A stretch of DNA of 64,000 nucleotides from assembly GCF_001949145.1 (NCBI RefSeq), contig NW_019091476.1, positions 1,322,634 through 1,386,633 of the forward strand, written 5' to 3'. The notes below the pieces were generated by a model that saw only the letters and a program-made list of their open reading frames with translations, made no database searches and was not told the DNA's origin. This DNA comes from Acanthaster planci. Taxonomy: Eukaryota > Echinodermata > Asteroidea > Valvatida > Acanthasteridae. The translations under genes were made by a program, and so were the position numbers. Positions 12,301 through 24,300 of this stretch are shown here, piece after piece. Positions within the stretch are counted from its first letter, which is position 1. Each line of letters starts with the position of its first letter.

Positions 12301-15300
12301 GCTAATGAATACCTACGTGTACCCAAACAGTCATGGCCCTCCTGTCCTCCTCACTCTGGCCCAGACCTTACACTCCAAAAAAGAAGGATGAACGTAACGG
12401 TGGCTCCATTATGCATTATGGGCCTAAAGGGTGCACTACAGTTGATCACATTTTTAGCGAATAGAATCATGAAAAGGAAATTGCATAAGCATATTTAGCG
12501 ACTATTTGGGTAGGTATTTATAAGGAATTGGCCTGATATTCAGAGTTTTTTGTTCAAGTGCAAAATGAACTCTTTGAACATACCCCCTGAATAAGAAAAT
12601 AATTTTGTTTCAAACTTGTACAGTTGAGTGGGAGGTAATAATGATTTCCTAAAATTTATCAACTTTTTAGAAATTCTGAAATGTTACCGTGGGGTTTTCT
12701 GAAATTTAATACTCAAGTGTTCCATGTCTGCTGAAGTTGTGTCATCTTGGAATTTCATACAAAATTTCATGACACTGGAATTGTTCCCAAAAGTTCAACG
12801 GCATGCATTATGTAGGTAATAGTACCAATAGTTAAATGAATGAATTTGAAAGTTTCAACAAAGAAGTTTGGCAACACTGCATGAAGGAAGTCAAAGTAAG
12901 TAACATCAAAGTGCACCAGGCTGGGGGACTCCACTATACACAGAAAGTGATCCCCAGAACAAACAGAAGAAAATGTCTGGGCACAAAGATGGCAAAATTA
13001 AATCACTTATTTAAATCATTGCCTTTTTTCTCTTGAATTAGCAACAACTGTTTCCATTTTTCAAATGGTCCCAGTTTTGTCACATCTTATATGGCAAATT
13101 CCATATCACAGGCATTACAAATTTCGGTTATTAAAAGTGATACTAAAACCAATATAAACAAACATTTTTTTCAGTACCTGAGTAGAAATTGATTCATGAC
13201 CCTTAAAAATTATCATGTATCTGGACCCCCAACAAATTTAATGCATTATAACATGAACGAAATGATCTTAAATCCATACTCGTGTCAAGGGTAAAAATGA
13301 AAAGTGAGCCCCAGTAGTATTTATCCAGCTTCTGGGTCACTCCATAATTCCACATTTGTTACCATTTTTTTGCATTTTGTAATTGGAATGTTCAACAAGT
13401 GGTTATTAAACATGGAAGGCTCTTTTGGTGGGAACTGCACTTGCAATTGGTTGGCTCACAAACGACTATGAAATGCACTTGTCAGGGTCGCATCGCTACC
13501 AACAAAATGAACACTCTGTGCTCTAATGCATTACAGAATGTAGTGCATTAGGAATGACTGCATGTGGCTGCGGCGCTGGGTTGTACTTGAAACGCATCCT
13601 TCACCTGTTGTGTGCCGCTCTAAGTATTAATTTTAATATAATTTTATTAAAAAATGTTTATTTTAAATAATTTACATGTCTACTTTATTGTTTTATAAAA
13701 TTTACGTGTCTGGTATATGTTCATTTTAATTATTTAATTTTAATTATGAATTTGTAAGCTGTATATGGATGTATCTTTATGAATTTTTAATAACTTTTTA
13801 GCACGCAAAGACAAAGTGCATTTCACAATGCTAACAATAAACAATATCTATCTAATCAAGTCCAATCAAGGTTGGGGCTTGGGCTGGATGGTATTGGCTT
13901 GTTTTATCAAGGCAATAAAGTGTGTTGGGGCAGTTTTAAACTAGTATGTCTAAAACTGGATAGGAGCCAGACCATGACTATAGACTGAGCCAAACCATTG
14001 TCTTTCTGAGGAAACTCTTTTCATCCTTGACACTTTTAGGTTAAAGATGGACATAGAAATGATTCCCCTGAGAATTCGTCTGCGAGCTTTGGTTACTCTG
14101 AAAATTCCATTCTTTGGGAAGACGGTTCTTTTCAAGGCCAACTTATATCGCTGGGAAGCTCCTGCAGTTCACCAAAACATCTTTGACTTCCACTCCCAGG
14201 AGCCTGACACATCTCCCCCAGAGATTGAACAGTACTCAACACCGCCGGTAAAACCTTGAAATTTGTCTGATTGGCATTTTGTCTTGGACTGTTCTTTATA
14301 CTACATGTACGTGTAACTCAAAACATCTTTTTTCATGTTGTGTTCCTGATTGTACATCAACATTTATGTGACCAGCAATAGAAAGTCACAGCATTCCAAG
14401 GTCATTTCAAAACTGTGGTTGTTTATATTTGTTCTGAACGTGGCAATTCAATGTTGAATTGTTTCCATTTTAAATTTAACTTCACCAACAATCTAGAAGA
14501 TATAATTTATTGTACAAACAGTAATAACAGAATCAGCATTATTGATTTTTTTTTCTCATTAGAAAAAATGCATGCCATGAGTTTGAGTGGGATATAGATA
14601 CAACTTGTTATCGGTGCTGTCAATGGGTTCAGAATGGAAATGTGAAAACTGCTTTTCAGCTGAGGAGAACTGACCACTGTATCCTCCACTATTTGACCAC
14701 TGCCATAAGACAAAGCTTTGTGTGTCAGTGTTATGCACATTTACAACCTGTCAATCCTCATCATCTTTTTGTCTGATACAATTTGATTTTATTACCACAT
14801 TGCTCAATTTAATAGCTACATTCTAGTACATTTGTGCATGTTTGAATGCTTGTGTTGTTCAAAAGGCACCCAGTGGTTTGAGAGACTTGTACATTGCTTT
14901 GTTGGATTTTCATTTTGGTTGTCTGAAGGATGGAATCCCAACTAGAGTAGTGGGGAGGAAAGCTTGCAGTGTTGAACAGGTTCCAGGATTAGACTATACA
15001 TCACCAGCCTTCCAGCTTGAGGTGGCAGCATTTGACGACAAGAGCCTGGTTACGTTTCACTACCAGGTTGGGACAGCACCTGGAGCTGGTGATGTGGTCT
15101 CCAAGACGGAGTTTGGCGGACCGTCGGCCATCATTACGCAGGTAAGGAATTGACTTGGCTGAAGAAAGATCTGAAACTTGGATTAATTGATCAAGAACTG
15201 CTAGAGAGCTATTTTCAGGGCTATATTAGAAGTCAGAATTCAAAATTAGTTTACAAATTTTAATTGCATTTGTTTTCAGAGTTACGAAGAATTTTTTTAT

Positions 15301-18300
15301 TTTTTATTTTTCAGTAACAGTGCCAGTACAAGGCATTATCACTGTAAGATAGGGTGAAGAAATGTTGGAGCTGCAGACAATGAGAATAGGTTATAAACTA
15401 GAAAAATCAATTAATTTCAGTAACAATAAAGTGCAAAGATGAAACAATTTGAGTGAATTGGTGTGCAGCGGTGCAAGGCTGTTATTTTAAAAAGCTTTAG
15501 ATACTTGAAAAGTTGTGATTTCTGTTTTCACGCTGAAAATAATGATAAAAGCAAAGGAAAAGTACACAAAGACAACAAACTCCCTGTTTGCATTTTTCCG
15601 TTGTGCAGTGTTTCCCTGTGGTTTGTGGACTTGGAAAGATGAGGAAAAACTCAAGATTTGGGGTTTCATTGTTTGAAAGCCGGGGAATGGTGAAATTTTC
15701 AAATATTCCAAATGGTTTTCACAAACAATGTTATCCCCTTTGACAAAGGACATATTATTGTTTTCACAGACTCTCCTTAGTGGGCATCCTCTCTACTTCA
15801 CTGTTTATGCAATGAACAATGGGGGAGGTGTCTCCATGGCAACCTGCAGCCTTCCAACCTTTGACATCACCCTCCCGACAGGCCGTATCACACCAGACTT
15901 CACCTCAACCAGCCACCCCCATGTACTCCGCGCCTCAGCCGTGGTGTACGATGACTCTGTCATCTTGATGCAAAAGGAAGGCGTCGGGTTTGGTTCTGAA
16001 ATCTGGGGAGATCAAATCGTGCCGTGGCATTCCATTAACATCACAAAGAGGCATCATCAAGAAGTTTCGTGTAAGCTGGTTTGATTCACTTTCATCGGGT
16101 ATCCAAGTTACTTCAACAAAAGTAACTGTAACAAAATCACTTCACTGTGCCCTGCAGGTCTGCAGATGTGGGGTTTCTGATTGACATTGAAATCTAGGTA
16201 GAAATCAGATGTGCAAAGTTCTTTTTTTAATAGAAGATACCATGGCACAACAGTTGTATAAATTGGACAGAAGAAATGATAATATTTTAGCCACTACTTC
16301 TCCAAAGCAACCATACAATCTTTGAACCATTTGTTACAGTAATATTCTTACAACAGAAACTATTTTCACTATGAGAATTGAAAAGAAATGAGAGAAAACT
16401 GTCCCTTTTGTTTGATTACAAATATACCGAAGAGTCAAAATATCAAGTAATATTCTATAACAATTACTCGATTTAAACGCAAGTTACATCACATGAATTT
16501 AGATGTGCAAAACTGTTTCTTAAAATAAGTTCAGTGCACATTTTTCTAATTTCACAGACTTTAGCACTCATCCATTTGACAGAATTCTTATCAGGTGCGT
16601 TAGTTAGTACATCAATCCCAGAGGGTGTCCGATAATAATCGTCTACAGTGACGTTGTCAGGTGTCATATGACATGAAAATAAAGGTGCAGACATCAATTC
16701 TTTATATCTTCTAAAGTACATGTCTAATTGATTTGAAACGTTCACATACATGTAACTTTTAATGTGATACCGATTATGTCAAATTTCAACCGATTTATTT
16801 CACAGCTCATAATCATAAACAATTAAACAACTTGAAATCCAGAACAGGTTTGTGGTTGTTGCTGTAACAACCGCTACCTCTAGTTTTAGTTTTTTTCTTT
16901 TCTGGGGGCGGGGGCAACCAAAAAGTGAAATTAATTTTTTGCACACCATACTGATAAAATTTGCCTCTCAACACATCCTTTTGACAGCTGAGTTGGTTTA
17001 CCGCAAACTGGAAACATTTTTCATGATGGCCCATGGACTTTTTTCTCAACTTTAAACTAATACATGTACTATACTTGTTGTACAGCCAATGACTTCCAAT
17101 ATTTCACCGCTGCCAAGGAAGGCAGGCTGATTTCCAAACCAATATCAACCATCATCCACCGCAACCCCAACTTATGTGCACGGGACTGCCTAGCCCTCCC
17201 AGAGACCAAATGCCTGAGTATCAACTACAACTATGGGGACTTCACCTGTGAACTGTTGGAGGAGATTGAGGGTCACGGGGTTGAAGTTCACAAGGTACAA
17301 AAGAAAATATCACCTCCTTTGTATTGTGTTATAAAATGCCTGTGGCTATTAGGAAATAGGTTGTGGACACTCGTAGCAGTAGTCCCTCAGGGCATATGGA
17401 CATGACTATATATGTGACCAATTGTTTTCTGCTTTCAACCTACCCCAAACAGTCGCTAAATGTGCAAATTTCTTTGCATCTGATTAAATTCGCTAAAACT
17501 TCTGATCAACCGTGATGCGCCCTCTAGTCCCATGATGCATAGCGAGGTGGCCGCCATGTTTGTCCTTCTTTTCCTTTGCGTGATTCTAATCGGACGTGTC
17601 TTTTTGACATTTTCGAGTTTATCAAGTTTCCATTTTGCTTCCACACCTTTGTGATATTCTGATCAAACTGATAAACGTACATTCTATATTTCTAAGTTAA
17701 CGTGTTTTTTCTTGTTTTGGTGGTATATTTTCTCTTCTCATGTGTGTGCATTTTATAAATTGTTGATTCTATGCTATTATACTCCCAAGTGATGCATAGA
17801 GTCAACGGGGCGACCCTGGGACTGTTGGGGTTTGCGAGGAAGAGTGAGCATTTCGAATTCCCTAACCCCACATTCCCCTATAGACCGACAGGAGTCGGTC
17901 TGTGGAGAATGGAGTGGAATCATGCTAATCCATGCCATGCCATATTAGTTCACACCATGCTTCAGGGGTCTGAGCTGCCGTGTATGTGACATCCGAAGGC
18001 TCAGTTTCCCATTGTAACACCAAAGCATGACAGTCAACAATAGTGCAGAGTGGCACTGGGCACGGGGTTGAAATTTCCCCTGCTAGCTAGGTCTGGATGC
18101 AGCATTTCTGCATCCAAGTTCCCAAGCATTCTGAACAGGTGTTGCCGGCCGACAACAAGCTCTTGTCAGCACCTACCATGGGCAACACCTGAGATCGGCA
18201 TGGCTCACAAGACTACGCGCCAGAGCGGCCCTACGCCACTAGCGCTATCTACACTGGCCGCTTTGCCCTGGTGCAATTGTCTTCAAATGCCCTTTTAACC

Positions 18301-21300
18301 AGGGCACCCAGCCATGACAAAGACACTGACTCTCCACGGAACAACGCAACGCTGCTCTCCGGAGCGGTACCTACAGAGACAATACCAGGCCTTACAGGCT
18401 CACCACCACCTGCACTCGGGACAACAGAGCCCACCTGCCTCCTGTGCTGTCGGGGTTTTCGATCTCCATACGTCACCCCATCTTCCAGCTACCTTCTGGG
18501 TCTTTATGGGAAGACTGCTCCTACCTCTGCAGTTCACCAGCCATCTTCTGCTGTATCCTTACTGCAGTCTGGGTAAGCCTCTGATGTCCCCCCTTTGAGC
18601 CTCACAGCAACGCATCGTTGATCAACCTATCAGAGAAACTGGCATTCCCACTAGCAGTTACTACCTTACGGAGTGGCAGTGAGCTAAAGGTATTGTCCAT
18701 CACGGATGGCCACATTCGATGGAAACCCCATGGTGTTCGTCTCATCCCAACGCTTGGGTTTCTTACCAAGAACCAGTCAGTTTCCTTCCATCCTCCAAAC
18801 ATTTTTTGTACCAGACATTACCAAACACACTGGGACTCCTGATCACAAACCATGGTGCCCAGTACAAACTCTTAACTGGTACTTAACCAAAACCAGAAAA
18901 ATCAGAGGTACAGCTTTGCAGCTTTTCATCACTACAATAAAACCTCACCGAGCTGGGACCAGAGACATTATAGCCAGGTGGACAGTTTTGGCTATCAAGT
19001 TTTCCAACCCAGATTGGCTGAACTCTGTGGACAATAAAACACTACGCCTCATCAGAGCTCATGATATTCGAGCAGTTTCCACATCATAGGCTTACTTCAG
19101 GGGCGTACGGATGAAGGAAATATGCAAGGCAGCATGTTGGAAGACCCCATCTACTTTCACCACATACTACCTCACTGATGTTCTGAAAAAGGATTCTGCA
19201 CATGGCAGAGCAGTCCTAACATTGGCCACATCGAGGCCAAAGGGTTCCTCATAAAGTGGCCCACCACTGGGTCGACATAACAACTCCATTATTTGGTCAA
19301 GTCTGCAATAAAGTTTAGACAATTTCATACTCCTCTGGCGCTCATATTGCGTCCTCGCCGCACCCCCGCCTCCGAGGGCTTGGTGCTACTCTGCATATTT
19401 AGCGACTGTTTGGGGTAGGTTGAAAGCAGTAGACTCCCCCCTCCCCATAGAAATGTGTTGAGGTCTGCTATTGAATACCAACCCCAAACAGTCGGCTCCC
19501 TCCCATCCTTCCTCACTTTTGGCTTGGATGGTTTTAATACCGGAAAAGAAGGACGAACATGGCGGCCTTTCCGGTATACATCATGGGACTAGAGGGCACA
19601 CTATGGTTGATCAGAAGTTTTAGCAAATTGAATCAGATGCACAGAAATTTGCATATTTAGCGACTGTTTGGTGTAGGTATTCAATAGCAAACCCCTCCAA
19701 TATTTCTGTGGGGGAGGAATTTGGCTTATCAGAAATTTTTTTGGTCACTGGAGACAGAAGGGTGCCTGAATATGTCTGGAGAATATTCATATCATTACTA
19801 CACTCTAGAGGATAATTAAATTTACCTGTGTGTTGCATTTCAGTCTGGATTCTTCTCCCACTATGAGCGTCTTGGTGTGGGTCACGCCATTGAGTTTAGT
19901 CATGAATCGCTCCAACTTGTCCACAACAACCTCTACTACTTCAACATAGAGCTCCTCAACTACGTTGGCTATGAGAACATCATCTCATCTGTCGGCATCA
20001 TTGCAGACTTCACACCGCCTGCACCAGGGTTGATCATGAACGGGATCAAGGACGAATTGGTGCATGAACCATGTGTAGAGTTCACTCCAGAGGAGTGGGA
20101 GAGACGATGCATTGAAGACACACCGCTGGATAACCATCGGTAGGAATCACTGCCTAAAAATGGCCCTTTGTTTTGAATATGTGGCCTCTCATTGACATTA
20201 TTTTTCAGATGGATCGTGGACAGGGTACAAATATCAGTGAAGTCTGGTCACTGGAATAGACACATTCCAGTATTAACCACTTCCTGCCGGGGCATTTATC
20301 AATGTTGATGATGCTGGGGCAGGATATTTATCATTTTTTTCTGTTTTCAAATTTCTTTAAGAATTCCTATCTTCATTTACAGGACAATTACCAACATGTG
20401 AAGGCATGTCTGGTGTCCTCTCTAGCCAGACAGACAAAATCTATGGATGCCTGAGTATTTCAGCCAGGCCTGCAGCCTTGTAAAAAGAGCCCAGATTTTG
20501 TGGTGTTGCATAATATTCTTTTGTTCATCAACCTGGCTCAGTGCACTGCTGACCTCTTTTCAATAGGGGCCAGATTAGCATGCAGCGGTGCTGTATGGCT
20601 CATCGCTGTGGTGGTGGAGCACTTTTGTCCCCAGTGGTAATCAGCTCGCTCTAAATGCCCCAAACCATGGTACACTGTTTCAAAACAAGGCTGGATTATT
20701 TCCACTTTTGAGAGTGAAAAAATGTCCGTAAGGCCCCGCAGCCTGGTCTTTTGTTCTGAGTACGGTCTTTACAAGGCCCTGTTCCTTTTGTCCAAGTTCG
20801 GAGATGCCGGCCACGCATATAAAGCATATGTGTCTGGATACGGAGTCCCCGGCAGGAAGTGGTTAAAACAATTCATGTGAACTCTTCATGAATACCCAAG
20901 TTGTAAGTGCCCGTGTGACGTCTAGAATTTGAACTTAGTTTTCATTAGGCTAATCCTGTACGTAGTGTACACCATGCTTTATACACTGAACTCCGGCTGA
21001 GTCCACATTGTAGAACTTGGCAAATCGCTCAAGTCAGTCAGCAGTCTTACGAAAAACCTGATTGTCTCTGATGTATTTCCATCAGAATTTTTATTTCAAA
21101 GTCAGCTTTCACAAGTCATCATTTCGCATACGTTGGCATGTTATTCTAGCTCGGTCCCATTCCCACAAAAAAAAAACACAACAAAACACAAAATCCCACA
21201 TTAGTATTGACTTTTGTGCTGCAGTTGGTAAAAAGTGTCCGTGAAAAATCAAATGACGATGTCTGTTTATTGGCATCATCCATGATCTGATCAGTACATC

Positions 21301-24300
21301 TGTGTTTATATAGCGTTACACGACCCAGCGCGACATTGCGTGCCACTGCTTTCATGAACAGATCCCACCTTTCCCTACCAGCATGTGTACATTTAGAAAC
21401 CATCACATGTACATGCTATGTAAAATTATATGGATTTTTCCTGCAAAAAATATGTGTATATAATGTTAAGGTATGTAGAGTCAAAATTGATAATTTCTGC
21501 TTCCCAAGGACCATACATGAGACGTTATGAACTAGCAAGTTACACTGAGATTGAAGCGCAGCCCACGAGACTGGATGTATGGCACACAGGTTCCTACTGC
21601 CAAAAATAAGCTAGTACAGCATGGAATGGTTGCTAACCAGTGACCACTGAACAGCTCAAAGCACATGTACATTTCCAAACTTCAACACTTCAAAAAATAT
21701 GAAGCGATCAAAACTTCTGAAATACTTCAGCAAATGAGTTATTTCACGGAACTAAATTCCCATTTATGCATATGCATTTTCCTCTTTCATGTATTCTGAT
21801 CTAAAGTGCATGTATTTTCAACGGTCGAGTGGAGTGCGCTTTTTGGTTGGGATTTCACCAGGTGAATTCAACATTTACCAGTCCGTGTATGCAGGTACCC
21901 CATACGCACTCAGTCTGATGGCCCAATTCGCTTCACAAAGTCCAGTCCCATCTCAAAACTTTGGAACATTGCAAACGATGTTCTTTTCATCGTGTCTATC
22001 TATGCTTGGACTACATGTAGATATTTTGAACATTGCAACCAAATCAAATACATTTACATACATGTAAGCATAGGTCATTATTTCATGTACATTGTAAGCT
22101 GGCAAAATGATGACTTACAGTAGAAGTTGACCTTCTCTTAAGTCGTCATAGCTTTTGCATTTTAAGGGTGCCCACTTAGCCAGAGTTTACTATATATTGT
22201 TTAAGTAAACTGTTTTGTTACAGTATGACAAATTAAATTTATGTTTTTTACAAATAGAGGCATTGCTGTTGAATGAAATTGTGATGGGGCAAATTACAAC
22301 TTATATTAAACCCAGCTAGGGGTGTTGGGATGATAAATGGCCTGGCGTTTAGCTGAGTCCATTATTGTAAAAGTAATCTTTGCAGTGATTTTGTTACTAC
22401 TTTTACCTTATGTTCTGTAAACTTCCCTTCTAGCCTTACAAGTGGTACATGTACCTCTTCTGTGCTGTGCAATAATCTCTTGGTATCAAAATTTGATGCA
22501 CAATGCCTAATGTGAATTGAAATTTCAACTCTGTAGAATGTGGAAGCATAGATTGTATTGGCCTACCTGATGATGAGTTTTAGAGTCTGAAGTAGGAGTC
22601 CTGGCTTCATATGAAACCGGGAAAGTGTTTGAAACTGCTTAGTACCATTATCATCTGTTAAAATCCACCCTCATTGCCAGCTCTTGAACAGAACAAATGG
22701 GTAAGTTATATTTATAAATTGATGATAAAAGCCCCAAAATGTGTAATGCTGAGTGTTACGGCCAGTTGAATGATGTGGTTTTTGGTACATTAACCAAGGA
22801 AAAACTTACCACAATTACATGTACCTTTCTATCATTATTTGACCTCAGTTATGTCATTGATGGTCCCGGGTCTCTGACGGTATTCAACGGCCATGAAGAA
22901 CAAGTGGACATGCTGTATACAAGGATTAATACCTTCATTGCAGGTAAGAGTGGGTAGGGATTTGTGCAAAACAGGGCAGACCAATGTGTGGACTAGTAAC
23001 GAAACTGGTACAGATAATGTTGCTGCAACTTTGAAGTATGCTTAAGCCTTGCGACATTGTTCTGGGGCTGCGCAATATACAGTACTTGCTTATGATTTCA
23101 TAATAACTTGCTTAGCTGCACCACATTTTCAGTACAGTTTTTTGGATGAGGACGATAATGGCTTTTGCAACGGTTATTCTTTTTTAATATAACAATAGTC
23201 ATTAGACAGTCATTGAGTTACCTGCACCTGTTTTGAAAAAGTGTTTGTCTTCCTTCATTGGAACCTGACGGAAAAGTTCACTGTTCTTTCACAGCCAAAC
23301 AAGTTTTTCATTACCTTCTTGTACAAGCCTAGTTAAGTTCATCAGCAGTGGTGAGGCTTATCCATACATGTTGAACTAGTCCAGTCATGCATTTTCCCTT
23401 TGCTTGGTGCATAATTTGTTGCGTAATTTACTTACACAGTACGTAAGTTTTGTGAAATTGGTCTTAATTTGTTGTGCAACTTCCGTGATAAAATATTCTC
23501 TAAGTGGAGTTATGTCACTGTGTAAAGTTTCATGAAATATCGGCTGCAGGAAAATATACAATTTTGCAGCAAGACACTCATAAAATTAAAGCCATCTTTC
23601 ACTTTCCCTTTAACAGGTTTTTGCTTTGCAGTGTTTGATTTTGTATTTCTGTTTAATTTTATTTAATTTAAATCTGTTTCTGCAATTTATTAGGGCTGTT
23701 TTGAAGTCCATCGCTAATTTTTGTAACTAAAAAAATTATGTGCCAACTTCAGTGCAAAATAGAGAAGTTGTAGAGTTTCTTTTCATGCAAGTATCTCAGC
23801 ATTACAAGCTCACTTCTCCACTTCAGAATTTTGGATTATTAAGATTTTGCTATTCTTTATCCAGGTTGAAAAGCCATACGGTTGGGTTTTGTTGTGCAGG
23901 CCTCTATTTTGACAATGCTCTGGATTCTAGTCCCACTGCCATTCTGGCATATCTGATAGTATGTTTGTTAACATCTTGTGTGTGAAATATGAATTTCTTT
24001 GCAGCTAACTGGGATGGTATCCATGACAATGAAACCGGTATCCATGGCTACACCTGGTCCATTGGTAGTGACGTCTGTGCCGATGATATCAGCAGGCATA
24101 TTGACCCACATGCACACCTATTTGACGAGTCGCAGTGGACCCACCAGGGACTCGTTGTCAACATCAATCTTCCAGGTACTGAAACAATGCCATATTATTT
24201 CAAACATCTAAGAGATATACCAACCCATATGAACAGTATGGGTGGGCATTTTTTCTTTAGTTACTTTGAACTAACAATATTAATTGTTAACAGTCTTTGT

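Larger units (their letters stand above)
4805..12525 (+). mobile_element. Degraded DIRS-type retroelement, copy A (probably long, with other repeats inside)
   Basis: The left 600 bases (from ACCTACCCAAACAGTCGCTA) align with the left end of copy B at 17430. The right end at about 12210-12520 carries the inverse words (TTTAGCGACT.TTTGGGTAGG) twice, as in copy B, with the same spacer containing the AAGAAGGATGAACGTAACGG-type word. Inverted termini plus an internal complementary segment are the DIRS layout. The interior is broken by stops and contains material related to the 27.1 kb repeat. It lies in the 9.5 kb intron 4. Confidence 0.7.

Noticed and set aside
16473-16751. 92-codon minus-strand frame
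   Set aside because: No recognisable motif, and it lies wholly within an intron with ordinary composition.
18249-18476. Minus-strand frame in DIRS copy B
   Set aside because: It is a shadow of the plus-strand element sequence. The recombinase evidence is all on the plus strand.
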